A DNA stretch of 16,066 bases. Source: CAZXPG01 sp964643145 (lineage in GTDB: Bacteria > Pseudomonadota > Alphaproteobacteria > Rickettsiales > Arcanibacteraceae). Below are positions 1-7,164 of the stretch, one piece after another; the stretch's first letter is position 1, and the number at the start of each line of letters is the position of its first letter. The notes under the pieces were generated by a model. It saw only the letters and a program-made list of their open reading frames with translations. It was not told where the DNA came from and ran no database searches. The stretch lies in the NCBI GenBank assembly GCA_964643145.1, contig CAZXPG010000045.1, positions 1 through 16,066 of the forward strand. The letters run 5' to 3'. Made by a program: the position numbers and the translations under genes.

Positions 1-17
1 ATTTTTCAATATCATGC

Positions 18-54
18 CAGTTTTGGATAAGCAAAGCTTATCCAAAACTGAGGT
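18..54. repeat. Palindromic repeat family 1, copy 1 (degenerate left end)
   Basis: A perfect 15-bp inverted repeat, CAGTTTTGGATAAGC at 18-32 and its complement at 36-50, separated by AAA and followed by AGGT. It shares core and right end with the copies at 9541-9580 and 10035-10075. The left end lacks the ACCT/ACGT seen in the other two. A 4-bp direct repeat TCAT lies at 12-15 and 55-58, a possible decayed target duplication. There is no T-run after the stem, so it does not look like a standard intrinsic terminator. It lies 24 bp upstream of murA. Confidence 0.8.
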
Positions 55-78
55 TCATTAAACACGTAGTACAATTCC

Positions 79-1365
79 ATGGACAAAATTCGTATTCAAG
101 GTGGCATCCCGCTTCATGGCACGATTCATATCAGTGGTGCCAAAAATGCAGCATTACCACTGATGGCCGCAAGCCTACTCACAGAAGACACACTAGTGCT
201 TTCCAACATTCCGAACTTGGCCGATATTACCACTATGGCCAACTTGCTGATTCAGCACGGAGTTTCTTTCAGCATTGATGGCTGTGTAACGCCAAGTGCC
301 GCCGGAGGGCGCACCATATTGCTGAATGCCCGCGATATTACCAGCAAGGTTGCGCCTTATGACATTGTACGCAAAATGCGCGCATCCGTCTGGGTGCTGG
401 GGCCACTTCTTGCCCGGTTTGGCGAAGCAAAAGTGTCATTGCCAGGAGGATGCGCTATTGGCACCCGCCCGATTGACCTGCATCTGAGCGCCTTTGAGCA
501 GATGGGAGCCAACATCGTGCTGGAAGGTGGCTATATTCACGCTACGTGCAACGGAAAACTGCAAGGAGCCGATATTTATTTTGATAAGATTTCGGTGGGG
601 GCAACGGCCAATATACTGATGGCAGCTACGTTGGCAGAAGGCAAGACGGTGCTGCATAATGCCGCCAGGGAGCCGGAAATTACCGATCTTGCTTATTGCC
701 TGCGCGCTATGGGAGCGCAGATTGAAGGTATTGGCAGCAGCAGCTTGGTGATTCATGGAGTTCACAGCCTACATGGGGCTTCACATCCGGTGATTGCTGA
801 TCGTATTGAAGCAGGCACCTATGCCATTGCCGCCGCCATTACCGGTGGTGAAGTGGAACTACTCGGTGCACGCGCCGAGATGATGGAAGCTGTCCTTGAA
901 AAACTGATGCAGGCAGGCGTGATCATCACCCCTACAGCGGAAGGATTGAAGGCAAGTGCCACATCCGGCCGCATACAACCCGTTGATGTCACCACCCAGG
1001 CCTATCCTGGCTTTGCAACTGATATGCAGGCACAGTTTATGGCATTAATGACCATAGCCGAAGGTACTACCCTGATTTCCGAAACGATTTTTGAGAACCG
1101 CTTCATGCATGTGCCTGAGCTGAACCGCATGGGAGCCCATATCGCCATTACCGGCCATAGTGCTCTGGTACGGGGTACCGATTCCCTCTATGGTGCTGAA
1201 GTCATGGCTACAGATTTACGGGCATCGGTATCACTGGTACTGGCAGCCCTGGTGGCTGAAGGAGAAACAGTGATAAACCGTGTATACCATATTGACCGTG
1301 GCTATGAGCGTATTGAAGAAAAACTCCAAAGCTGTGGTGCCATTATAGAAAGAATAAAAGAATGA
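79..1365 (+). CDS. murA: UDP-N-acetylglucosamine 1-carboxyvinyltransferase (MurA)
   Basis: Catalyses the first committed step of peptidoglycan precursor synthesis in the cytoplasm, transferring enolpyruvate from PEP to UDP-GlcNAc. The 428 residues match the usual family length of about 420-430 and form a complete EPSP-synthase-type fold. The N-terminus MDKIRIQGG is typical. Lys22-Asn23 in GAKNAALP is the conserved substrate-binding pair. The catalytic Cys is present at about residue 125 in LPGGCAIGTRP; some lineages have Asp there, so this copy should be sensitive to fosfomycin-type alkylation. The start at 79 is chosen on family alignment; no clear Shine-Dalgarno sequence is visible before it. 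The stop overlaps the hslO start by 4 nt (ATGA). Its presence suggests that peptidoglycan is still made. Confidence 0.97.
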   Translation: MDKIRIQGGIPLHGTIHISGAKNAALPLMAASLLTEDTLVLSNIPNLADITTMANLLIQHGVSFSIDGCVTPSAAGGRTILLNARDITSKVAPYDIVRKMRASVWVLGPLLARFGEAKVSLPGGCAIGTRPIDLHLSAFEQMGANIVLEGGYIHATCNGKLQGADIYFDKISVGATANILMAATLAEGKTVLHNAAREPEITDLAYCLRAMGAQIEGIGSSSLVIHGVHSLHGASHPVIADRIEAGTYAIAAAITGGEVELLGARAEMMEAVLEKLMQAGVIITPTAEGLKASATSGRIQPVDVTTQAYPGFATDMQAQFMALMTIAEGTTLISETIFENRFMHVPELNRMGAHIAITGHSALVRGTDSLYGAEVMATDLRASVSLVLAALVAEGETVINRVYHIDRGYERIEEKLQSCGAIIERIKE

Positions 1366-2315
1366 CCCTATCCGATATGACACAACCAAACCAAAACACT
1401 GAAGACACTATCCTACCGTTTCTTATTAACAACACGCACTTACGTGGAAGAGTGGTGCGTCTTGGATCTGTGCTGAATGAAATACTCACTAAACATGCCT
1501 ACCCTGAACCTATTTCGCATTTGCTCGGAGAGATAATCGTGCTAGTTTCCCTGCTTGGGGATACACTGAAATGCAACGGGTTAATCACCTTGCAGGCCCA
1601 AACTGATGGCATCATTAAGCTACTGGTTGCCGATTATACCGCAGGCGGGGGCATACGCGGCTATGCACGGATCAACGAAGAACATTATCAACAGGCTGGC
1701 AAAGAGAGTTTTACCTTCAGTGAGTTGCTCGGCAAAGGCTTCCTGGTGCTCACCCTTGACCAGGGCGAGAATACCGATCTTTATCAAGGGATTGTAGAGC
1801 TGCAAGGCAACAGCCTTGCCGAATGCGTGGAAAACTACTTCCGCCAGTCTGAACAGCTTACCACCGTTATGCGCATTGAGGTGGGGCAGGTATATAGTGA
1901 AACAACCGGTATGCAGTGGCGGGGCGGTGGCATTATGGCACAAGCACTTCCTTCCGGCAAAATAGCCAGAGAGACTGATATACTCGCCGAGGCCGCTATG
2001 GGGTTTGATGACCAGTGGGATAAAACACAGGCCTTTATAGAGAGTGTTGCCATTGATGAGTTAATAGACCCGTTTATTTCTTCTGATACGTTATTGCTCC
2101 GGCTTTTTCATGAAGAAGGCGTATGGAAATATAGCCCTCAAAAACTAACGCATAGCTGCCGCTGTTCACGCAAAAAAGCACTGAATATCTTGAAAAGCCT
2201 TTCTACTGAAGAACTCAATTCGTTGAAGGTCAATGCTGAAATTGTCGTCACCTGCCAGTTTTGCAGCAAGGAGGAAGTGTTTACGGAGGAGATGCTAGAA
2301 CGAGGGGAAGGGTGA
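1362..2315 (+). CDS. hslO: Hsp33 redox-regulated molecular chaperone
   Basis: Cytoplasmic holdase chaperone activated by oxidation. The 317-residue product has the N-terminal Hsp33 fold, with segments such as LLGEIIVLVSLLGDTLK, GLITLQAQTDG and GGIRGYAR. The C-terminal zinc/redox switch has all four cysteines: CRC at about residues 266/268 and CQFC at about 298/301. In the family these bind zinc when reduced and form disulfides under peroxide plus heat. Length is slightly above the usual 290 or so because of about 20 extra N-terminal residues. The start at 1362 gives a 4-nt overlap with murA, indicating translational coupling; an in-frame ATG at 1377 is an alternative, but neither has a strong ribosome-binding site. 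A structured repeat begins 3 bp after the stop. Confidence 0.96.
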   Translation: MTLSDMTQPNQNTEDTILPFLINNTHLRGRVVRLGSVLNEILTKHAYPEPISHLLGEIIVLVSLLGDTLKCNGLITLQAQTDGIIKLLVADYTAGGGIRGYARINEEHYQQAGKESFTFSELLGKGFLVLTLDQGENTDLYQGIVELQGNSLAECVENYFRQSEQLTTVMRIEVGQVYSETTGMQWRGGGIMAQALPSGKIARETDILAEAAMGFDDQWDKTQAFIESVAIDELIDPFISSDTLLLRLFHEEGVWKYSPQKLTHSCRCSRKKALNILKSLSTEELNSLKVNAEIVVTCQFCSKEEVFTEEMLERGEG

Positions 2316-2318
2316 GAG

Positions 2319-2424
2319 TTTAGAGTCTGGAGTCTGGTGATAGTGTTCGCTACCGCTCGCCCATTATTTATATAAATTGTGAGCACAAGCGAACTCAAAG
2401 CCCTACCAGACTCTAGACTCCAGA
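2319..2424. repeat. Nested inverted-repeat element, repeat family 2
   Basis: Terminal inverted repeats of about 20 bp (2319-2338 and 2405-2424) match at 17 of 20 positions. They enclose a second inverted pair, GTTCGCT at 2345-2351 with AGCGAAC at 2388-2394, and a small GCTC/GAGC pair inside that. The left arm starts TTTAGAGTCTGGAGTCT, and the same 17 bp recurs at 4146-4162. The element fills the space between the convergent hslO and the small gene at 2431-2682, so its transcript could form a long stem from either direction. There is no T-run and no flanking direct repeat. Confidence 0.7.
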
Positions 2425-2430
2425 TCCTCC

Positions 2431-2682
2431 TTACGCTCCTGATGCTTTGCGGCGGTTGCGGTCTTCGCCACGTTCACGGTCGTGATCGTGGCTATGTTTG
2501 CCCCCTTCCCTGCCCATGATAGAAGCTGCACGGCTACGTTCTTCGGGAGACGCATTTTCATTACGCATAATGGATGCCGCCTCTGAAAGCGTCATCGTTT
2601 CTTTGTCTTCTGGCCGTTTATTGTCCTGTTGAAACTGTTGGGATTGCGGCGGGTTGGTTTTGGCACTTGAACTGGTAGGCAT
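2431..2682 (-). CDS. Small hydrophilic protein, KGG-like stress-protein motif
   Basis: An 83-residue, highly hydrophilic product without membrane segments. Residues 1-28 are Ser/Gln/Pro-rich and probably disordered. Residues 31-61 hold two imperfect copies of an AASIM-containing helix, the second in SPEERSRAASIMGREGGK. This resembles the repeat of KGG/Con-10-type general stress proteins (pattern D/SPExRRExASKGG). The tail is His/Asp/Arg-rich and ends basic. A Shine-Dalgarno sequence GGAGA lies about 7 nt before the ATG at 2682, which supports the start. It follows the ABC ATPase gene on the same strand after 173 bp, so it may have its own promoter. The family link is a motif resemblance only; function is unknown. 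Confidence 0.65.
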   Translation of the reverse strand: MPTSSSAKTNPPQSQQFQQDNKRPEDKETMTLSEAASIMRNENASPEERSRAASIMGREGGKHSHDHDRERGEDRNRRKASGA

Positions 2683-2855
2683 TTTCTTTCTCCATCATCA
2701 CATAGTGGGAATTACAAAAGGTTGCAGAAGAACTGCTGCACGGGTATTTTTGAGCGTTACAGATCGCTAAAGTGATACCCCTACCATATACGTTACACTA
2801 TAAAATGACTGTATGTTAGCAACCGTTAGACTATAAAACCTACGCAACAAAAGTT

Positions 2856-3785
2856 TTATGCAGTTAAATGCCGGAATATATCTTCAAGGTCTGCTTGTTT
2901 GGTGGAAAGATCGGTAATGGTAATGCCCGCCTCCCGAATAGCATCCAGAATAGGCGTAATGGCGGTTTCCTTGGCATGATATTGCAAATGCAGGCTGTGC
3001 GTTCCCGCAAGCTGGGCGTTATAAGGGAGGAGCGCAACCGGAACAGCCGCAAGTGGCTCGGCTACATAAATAGTCAGTTCTTTATTATCAAGAAGATGTA
3101 ATAATGCTGCTGTTGTATCAGAAGCAATGATCTCACCATGGTTGATAATAGCCACATGGTCACATAACTCTTCTGCCTCTTCCAGATAATGGGTGGTGAG
3201 CACAATGGTAGTACCCTGTTTATTTAACATGCGGACATATTCCCAGAGTTGCTGCCTTAACTCCACATCCACACCGGCGGTTGGTTCATCCAGCACCAAC
3301 ACTGAGGGCGAATGCACCAAGGCTTTGGCCACCAACAACCGCCGTTTCATCCCCCCCGACAAGCTGCGCGGACGGACGCTGGCTTTATCGGTTAAGCCAA
3401 GAGCCGCAATAATTTCTTCGGTCTTGCGCTTAGATTTTGGAATGCCATAATAGCCCGCATGGTTCTCAAGCACCTCACGCACGGTAAAAAACGGGTCAAG
3501 TACCAATTCCTGCGGCACCACCCCGATTGCACGGCGGGTGGCCTTCGACTGGGTGTCAAGATCATAACCACAAATAGATACCGTGCCACCGCTTTTTATT
3601 GTAAGGCCAGCCAGAATATTAATGAACGTAGATTTCCCCGCGCCATTTGGCCCAAGCAGGCCAAAGAATGACCCAGCCGGAATGGTTAGGTCAATCCCTT
3701 TCAGGGCCTGCTTCTGCAAATGCTGTTTTTTATTATAATACAGCTTGGTTAAGCCGCTTACCTGAATGGCGGGGGGATTATTCAT
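2856..3785 (-). CDS. ABC-2-type transporter ATP-binding protein (YadG-like), orphan
   Basis: ATPase subunit expected to drive an ABC-2-type exporter at the inner membrane; substrate unknown. The 309 residues are one nucleotide-binding domain plus an extension of about 80 residues. Visible motifs are Walker A GPNGAGKS (residues 45-52), the Q-loop region VVPQELVLD, the signature LSGGMKRR, Walker B VLVLDEPTAGVD and the H-loop in LTTHYLEEAEEL. The overall pattern and length resemble E. coli YadG and similar DrrA/CcmA-type proteins. No permease gene lies beside it, so its partner must be encoded elsewhere or be lost. Its ATG shares one base with the grxD stop (TAATG on the minus strand), so the two are probably translationally coupled. 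Confidence 0.92.
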   Translation of the reverse strand: MNNPPAIQVSGLTKLYYNKKQHLQKQALKGIDLTIPAGSFFGLLGPNGAGKSTFINILAGLTIKSGGTVSICGYDLDTQSKATRRAIGVVPQELVLDPFFTVREVLENHAGYYGIPKSKRKTEEIIAALGLTDKASVRPRSLSGGMKRRLLVAKALVHSPSVLVLDEPTAGVDVELRQQLWEYVRMLNKQGTTIVLTTHYLEEAEELCDHVAIINHGEIIASDTTAALLHLLDNKELTIYVAEPLAAVPVALLPYNAQLAGTHSLHLQYHAKETAITPILDAIREAGITITDLSTKQADLEDIFRHLTA

Positions 3786-4132
3786 TATGCAGCAATAATA
3801 TTCTGTTCTTTAAGTAACGCCTGCAATTCACCGCTTTCGGTCATTTCGCGCACAATATCACAACCACCGATAAATTCGCCTTTAATATAAAGCTGCGGGA
3901 TCGTCGGCCAGTCGCTGAATTGTTTAACGCCTTCCCTGATAGACGGGTCACGCAATACATCCACATCTTTAAACTGCACGCCCAACCGTTGCAAGATTGT
4001 GGCAACTGTCGCAGAAAAGCCACATTGCGGAAACGCCGCCGAGCCTTTCATATAAAGCACGACAGCATTGTTGGTAATATCCTCCCGTATACGGGCAAAT
4101 ATAGGATTTTCCTGGGTATTATGATCAGTCAT
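3785..4132 (-). CDS. grxD: Monothiol glutaredoxin, Grx4/CGFS type
   Basis: Fe-S cluster carrier glutaredoxin; in the family it forms [2Fe-2S]-bridged homodimers and heterodimers with BolA proteins. The 115 residues match the single-domain class. The CGFS motif lies at residues 37-40 (PQCGFSATV). The glutathione-binding elements WPTIPQLYIKGEFIGGCDI follow, including the cis-Pro of TIPQ and the GGCD turn. The gene immediately upstream is bolA, matching the known functional pair. The start at 4132 is supported by a purine-rich AAGAGAGA stretch about 6-8 nt upstream. The stop overlaps the ABC ATPase start by one base. Confidence 0.96.
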   Translation of the reverse strand: MTDHNTQENPIFARIREDITNNAVVLYMKGSAAFPQCGFSATVATILQRLGVQFKDVDVLRDPSIREGVKQFSDWPTIPQLYIKGEFIGGCDIVREMTESGELQALLKEQNIIAA

Positions 4133-4148
4133 TTTTTCTCTCTTATTT

Positions 4149-4171
4149 AGAGTCTGGAGTCTAGACTCCTA
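4149..4171. repeat. Repeat family 2, short palindromic copy between bolA and grxD
   Basis: Contains the perfect 14-bp palindrome GGAGTCTAGACTCC at 4156-4169. Together with the preceding bases it shares TTTAGAGTCTGGAGTCT (4146-4162) with the element at 2319. The segment is flanked by the direct repeat TTATTT at 4143-4148 and 4172-4177. The right copy covers the last Lys codon and the stop codon of bolA. The flank is AT-rich, so a chance match is less unlikely than for family 1. Confidence 0.6.
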
Positions 4172-4402
4172 TTATTTCACCACCGTCTTCAGTGCCAATG
4201 CGTGCAGGCTGCCGCCTACGGTGCCCTTCAGTGCTTCATTTACTGTTTTATGCTGTTCTACCCGTGATTTCCCCTGAAACACAGAAGAGGCCACAGTAAG
4301 GGCGTAATGGTCGTTATCACCAGCCAAGTCCTGGATGGTGATATCTGCATCAGGGAATGCAGCCTTCACCAACCGCTCTAGTTCACTCATTGCTATAGGC
4401 AT
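4172..4402 (-). CDS. bolA: BolA family protein
   Basis: A 76-residue BolA-domain protein. In the family it partners a CGFS glutaredoxin, here encoded next to it, to bind or traffic [2Fe-2S] clusters. The fold signature is clear: an N-terminal helix (SELERLVKAAFPDADITIQDL), the central strand DHYALTVASSVFQGKSRVEQHKTVNEAL with the conserved His after the RxxQ segment, and the C-terminal LHALALKTVVK. The length fits the short BolA2/IbaG-like class rather than the longer BolA1. The start at 4402 has only a weak AAAGATAG-type ribosome site; an ATG four codons in is the alternative. It is divergent from proB across 88 bp. Confidence 0.93.
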   Translation of the reverse strand: MPIAMSELERLVKAAFPDADITIQDLAGDNDHYALTVASSVFQGKSRVEQHKTVNEALKGTVGGSLHALALKTVVK

Positions 4403-4426
4403 ATTACTATCTTTTGTAATTTATGT

Positions 4427-4454
4427 TTGTCCTTCGTGTTATTTAGGTTATACT
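4427..4454 (+). promoter_or_regulatory. Candidate sigma70-type promoter of proB
   Basis: TTGTCC (4427-4432), a 16-bp spacer and TATACT (4449-4454) lie in the divergent bolA-proB space. The -10 box matches the consensus at 5 of 6 positions and the -35 at 4 of 6. The expected start is near 4461, giving a leader of about 30 nt before the proB ATG at 4491. This is a by-eye prediction. Confidence 0.45.
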
Positions 4455-4490
4455 GCCTGTTCTTTCAATCCTCAAGCATTAACTTAAGGT

Positions 4491-5600
4491 ATGATTCTTA
4501 CTGACGCTAAACGTATTGTTATAAAAATTGGTTCGGCACTTGTTGCCAACCAGAAAAATGGAAAATTAAAAGATGCCTGGCTTTCCACCCTTGTCGATGA
4601 TGTAGCCAAGCTGCATTATGCAGGCAAAGAAGTGGTGATTGTTACCTCTGGCTCGGTCGCACTAGGGCACTTCATACTTGGCCTGCCTAAACGCTCGCGC
4701 AAACTGGAGGAAAAACAGGCTGCCGCCGCTTGCGGCCAGATTGCACTGCTCAAAGCCTATGAAGACCATTTTTCTTGCCATAATATTCCCGTTGCACAAA
4801 TACTGCTCACTATTGAAGATTCCGAGAACCGCAGGCGTTACTTAAATGCCCGCAGTGCGCTGGCAACTCTGCTGAAAATGCGGATTGTCCCTATTATCAA
4901 TGAAAATGACGCGGTTGCTACCGCTGAAATGCGCTTCGGCGATAATGACCGCTTAGCCGCACGGGTGGCGCAGATGATCGGGGCTGATCTGCTGATATTG
5001 CTTTCTGATATTGACGGGCTTTACACTGCCAATCCACAAACCGATAGCTCAGCAACGCTTATTCCTGTTATTGAAGAAATTACCGAAGATATTGAAGCGA
5101 TGGGGGGTGATTCCCTGTCTGATGTCGGGTCAGGTGGGATGGTCACCAAAATTGCCGCCGCCAAAATCGCCGTCAGTGCTGGTTGCCACATGGTAATTAC
5201 CGCTGGTAAGCCTGAGCACCCACTGCAACAATTGATAAATGGTGCACGTGCCAGTTGGTTTGTGGCCAAAGCTAACCCGCTCACCGCCCGTAAACACTGG
5301 ATTGCCGCCAGCCTATGCCCGATGGGCGTGATCACCATTGATGATGGGGCTTTACGCGCCCTAAACCGAGGGAAAAGCCTGCTTCCTGCTGGGGTTATCC
5401 ATATTGAAGGCGAGTTCAGCCGTGGCGATGCTGTTTCTATCCATGATAGGCAGGGCAACGAGATAGGACGCGGGCTTAGTGCCTATTCTGCCGAATATGC
5501 CTCTCGTATCATGGGGAAACAAAGCGCTGAAATCAAACGCATATTAGGCTTCTCCGGGCGCAATGAACTGATTCACCGTGACGATCTGGTGATGTGCTAA
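4491..5600 (+). CDS. proB: Glutamate 5-kinase (ProB)
   Basis: Phosphorylates glutamate to gamma-glutamyl phosphate, the first step of proline synthesis, in the cytoplasm. The 369 residues match the usual two-domain form. Residues 1 to about 255 are the amino-acid kinase domain, with VIKIGSALV near the N-terminus, TSGSVALG, INENDAVATAEMRFGDND and LLSDIDGLYT, and GSGGMVTKIAAAK. Residues from about 278 onward form a C-terminal PUA domain containing RGKSLLPAGVIHIEGEFSRGDAVSI. The usual SSGAVALG is changed to TSGSVALG, a mild variant. AAGG lies only 2-3 nt before the ATG at 4491, unusually close. No proA is present here, so the next enzyme is encoded elsewhere. The following gene encodes a DUF2610 protein. 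Confidence 0.95.
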   Translation: MILTDAKRIVIKIGSALVANQKNGKLKDAWLSTLVDDVAKLHYAGKEVVIVTSGSVALGHFILGLPKRSRKLEEKQAAAACGQIALLKAYEDHFSCHNIPVAQILLTIEDSENRRRYLNARSALATLLKMRIVPIINENDAVATAEMRFGDNDRLAARVAQMIGADLLILLSDIDGLYTANPQTDSSATLIPVIEEITEDIEAMGGDSLSDVGSGGMVTKIAAAKIAVSAGCHMVITAGKPEHPLQQLINGARASWFVAKANPLTARKHWIAASLCPMGVITIDDGALRALNRGKSLLPAGVIHIEGEFSRGDAVSIHDRQGNEIGRGLSAYSAEYASRIMGKQSAEIKRILGFSGRNELIHRDDLVMC

Positions 5601-5693
5601 CAACCAAGCACCACATAAAATTCTTCCCTTTACCGGAAACTGTGGTAAAATACAACGAAGCATAGCCTTCACGTGGAGCAATAGGATCAACGC

Positions 5694-5984
5694 ATGAAAA
5701 AATTTACCGTACCGTGTAATTTCAATGGTGTGAAATCACCTTTTACTATCTATATCGGTTCACCTGAAGACCAGCATCATCCGCTACATTTCCAGGCAGA
5801 CTGGCTCTCTAAAGAGCGTGGAGGCAATATTCCTTCTGAAGTGATGGACAGTATCGCCAAGCTAAAAGAACTGGCCGATAAAAACAATGTATCATTTGAA
5901 GATTTATGCGTCTATGCCCTCGGTGCCGCTGCGCAACAGCGCGAAAATGAGGAACGCGAAGATGATGAAGATGACGACGAATAG
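5694..5984 (+). CDS. DUF2610 domain-containing protein
   Basis: A 96-residue acidic protein of unknown function. Its sequence (VPCNFNGVKSPFTIYIGSP, then HPLHFQADWLSKERGG, then NNVSFEDLCVYALG) agrees with what I remember of the DUF2610 family, which is characteristic of Rickettsiales and other alphaproteobacteria. It has no signal peptide or membrane segment. The last 15 or so residues are almost all Glu/Asp (EEREDDEDDDE), a probably disordered acidic tail. AGGA lies about 8 nt before the ATG at 5694. It follows proB after 93 bp and converges on iscX, with a strong hairpin directly at its stop. The assignment is from memory of the family pattern. Confidence 0.8.
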   Translation: MKKFTVPCNFNGVKSPFTIYIGSPEDQHHPLHFQADWLSKERGGNIPSEVMDSIAKLKELADKNNVSFEDLCVYALGAAAQQRENEEREDDEDDDE

Positions 5985-6007
5985 CCCCATATTGAAAATA
6001 TGGGGCT
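5983..6007. terminator. Hairpin between convergent DUF2610 gene and iscX
   Basis: A perfect 11-bp stem, AGCCCCATATT (5983-5993) and its complement (5997-6007), with a 3-nt loop GAA. It starts inside the DUF2610 stop codon and could end transcripts from both sides. No T-run follows on either strand, so the terminator role is inferred from position and stem strength. A second 8-bp stem, TGGCAGTG/CACTGCCA (6010-6017, 6025-6032), surrounds the iscX stop codon. Confidence 0.5.
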
Positions 6008-6018
6008 TGTGGCAGTGT

Positions 6019-6234
6019 TTAAGCCACTGCCATGTTACCCCCTTCCCTAAGTTCCAGCCACGCCCCCTGAATCGTTTCTAAGATGCGCTCACTCACACTT
6101 TCGGGATCATCCCTGAACTCTGGTAGCTGCACAATCCAGTTACGGAAATCAGCAAAGCAGAGCGTAATAATGTTAGTCTCTGGATGCCGTGCTTCCAGTT
6201 CTTCTGCAATATCTTGAGTATCTGTCCAACGCAT
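6019..6234 (-). CDS. iscX: Fe-S cluster assembly protein IscX
   Basis: A small acidic protein that in the best-studied bacteria binds IscS and iron and modulates Fe-S cluster assembly. The sequence MRWTDTQDIAEELEARHPE, then LCFADFRNWIVQLPEF, then ERILETIQGAWLEL carries the family pattern (W-T-D, DIA, L-F-D/A-L, W-V, LP-F, LE-IQ-AW). Length is 71 residues against about 66 usually. The frame is open to 6300, but the start at 6234 fits the family N-terminus and has GAGG 4 nt upstream. The gene is not next to other isc genes here. It is divergent from nadC and convergent with the DUF2610 gene. IscX is best known from gamma- and betaproteobacteria. Confidence 0.88.
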   Translation of the reverse strand: MRWTDTQDIAEELEARHPETNIITLCFADFRNWIVQLPEFRDDPESVSERILETIQGAWLELREGGNMAVA

Positions 6235-6246
6235 AGTGCCTCGTTC

Positions 6247-6275
6247 TTTACAGTTATTTTTATTTTCGTTACACT
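6247..6275 (+). promoter_or_regulatory. Candidate sigma70-type promoter of nadC
   Basis: TTTACA (6247-6252), a 17-bp spacer and TACACT (6270-6275) lie in the 78-bp divergent iscX-nadC space. Each box is close to consensus and the spacing is ideal. The predicted start is near 6282, upstream of the AGAGAGG ribosome site at 6302-6308. Confidence 0.5.
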
Positions 6276-6312
6276 CCCGCATCACCATAGCAACCCACAA
6301 CAGAGAGGCTTT

Positions 6313-7164
6313 ATGTATTACCCCCCCTATGACGCGGCAGCGTGCGATTTCTTGCTCAGGCAGGCACTAACGGAAGATATTGGGCGGGGGGACATTACCT
6401 CACAGCTTATCCTTGATAAGGATGCTCAGGCAGAATTTGTTATCGCTAACCGCTCTCCCCTTATCGTCTGCGGCCTGACCATTGCAATACATATTTTCAA
6501 CCATGTTGACATGAATGTAAAGACATTCAATCACCAACAAGACGGAAAAGCGGTAGAGCCAGGGCAAACGCTTATCTCTGGTAGCGGAAATGCGTTATCA
6601 ATACTCGCAGCAGAACGTGTTGCACTGAATATAATGCAGCATCTTTCCGGCATTTCCACCTTAACCCACCATTATGTAGAGCAAGTGAAGGGCACAAAAG
6701 CACGCATTCTTGATACGCGCAAAACCCTACCAGGGTTACGAGGCTTGCAGAAATATGCCGTGCGGATGGGAGGTGGTTATAATCACCGCTTACGGTTAGA
6801 TGATGGGGTATTAATCAAAGACAACCATATCAGCGTGTGCGGCAGCATTACCGAAGCAGTAAAACGGGCACGAAGTGGCACCCCCTTTTTAACCAAAATT
6901 GAAGTGGAATGCGACACACTCGCCCAGGTAGAAGAGGCTGCTTCCGTTCAGGTTGATGTTATTATGCTGGATAATATGCCTCTCTCCGAACTACGCCAGG
7001 CAGTCGCACTGGTTAATGGGCGGGCCTTGGTGGAAGCATCCGGCAATGTGAGCCTGGAAACCATACGGGATATTGCGGAAACAGGCGTGGATTATATCTC
7101 TGTCGGCAAACTCACCCATTCTGCCCCCAGTGCCGATATTGGGCTGGATATTGTCATGCACTGA
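6313..7164 (+). CDS. nadC: Nicotinate-nucleotide pyrophosphorylase, carboxylating (NadC)
   Basis: Quinolinate phosphoribosyltransferase, which converts quinolinate and PRPP to nicotinate mononucleotide with loss of CO2 in NAD synthesis. The 283 residues match the family. Signatures are LTEDIGRGDITS near the N-terminus, LNIMQHLSGIST, DTRKTLPGLRGLQKYAVRMGGGYNHR, IKDNHI, KIEVECDT, DVIMLDNM, VEASGNVS, and the terminal DYISVGKLTHSAP. The frame opens at 6184, but the start at 6313 is chosen because AGAGAGG sits 4 nt upstream and family proteins begin here; the upstream part would overlap iscX and reads as noise. Neither nadA nor nadB is visible here, so quinolinate comes from elsewhere in the genome or from the host. 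Confidence 0.96.
   Translation: MYYPPYDAAACDFLLRQALTEDIGRGDITSQLILDKDAQAEFVIANRSPLIVCGLTIAIHIFNHVDMNVKTFNHQQDGKAVEPGQTLISGSGNALSILAAERVALNIMQHLSGISTLTHHYVEQVKGTKARILDTRKTLPGLRGLQKYAVRMGGGYNHRLRLDDGVLIKDNHISVCGSITEAVKRARSGTPFLTKIEVECDTLAQVEEAASVQVDVIMLDNMPLSELRQAVALVNGRALVEASGNVSLETIRDIAETGVDYISVGKLTHSAPSADIGLDIVMH

Noticed and set aside
436..765. Antisense reading frame inside murA, and similar frames antisense to hslO, proB, gap, pgk, miaB and aatA.
   Set aside because: They lie wholly within strongly conserved genes, lack ribosome sites and show no family pattern; they are what open frames opposite real genes usually look like.
6184..6312. An N-terminal extension of NadC (43 residues) beginning inside iscX.
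   Set aside because: The extension overlaps iscX on the other strand, reads as low-quality hydrophobic sequence, and a clear Shine-Dalgarno sequence marks 6313 as the start.
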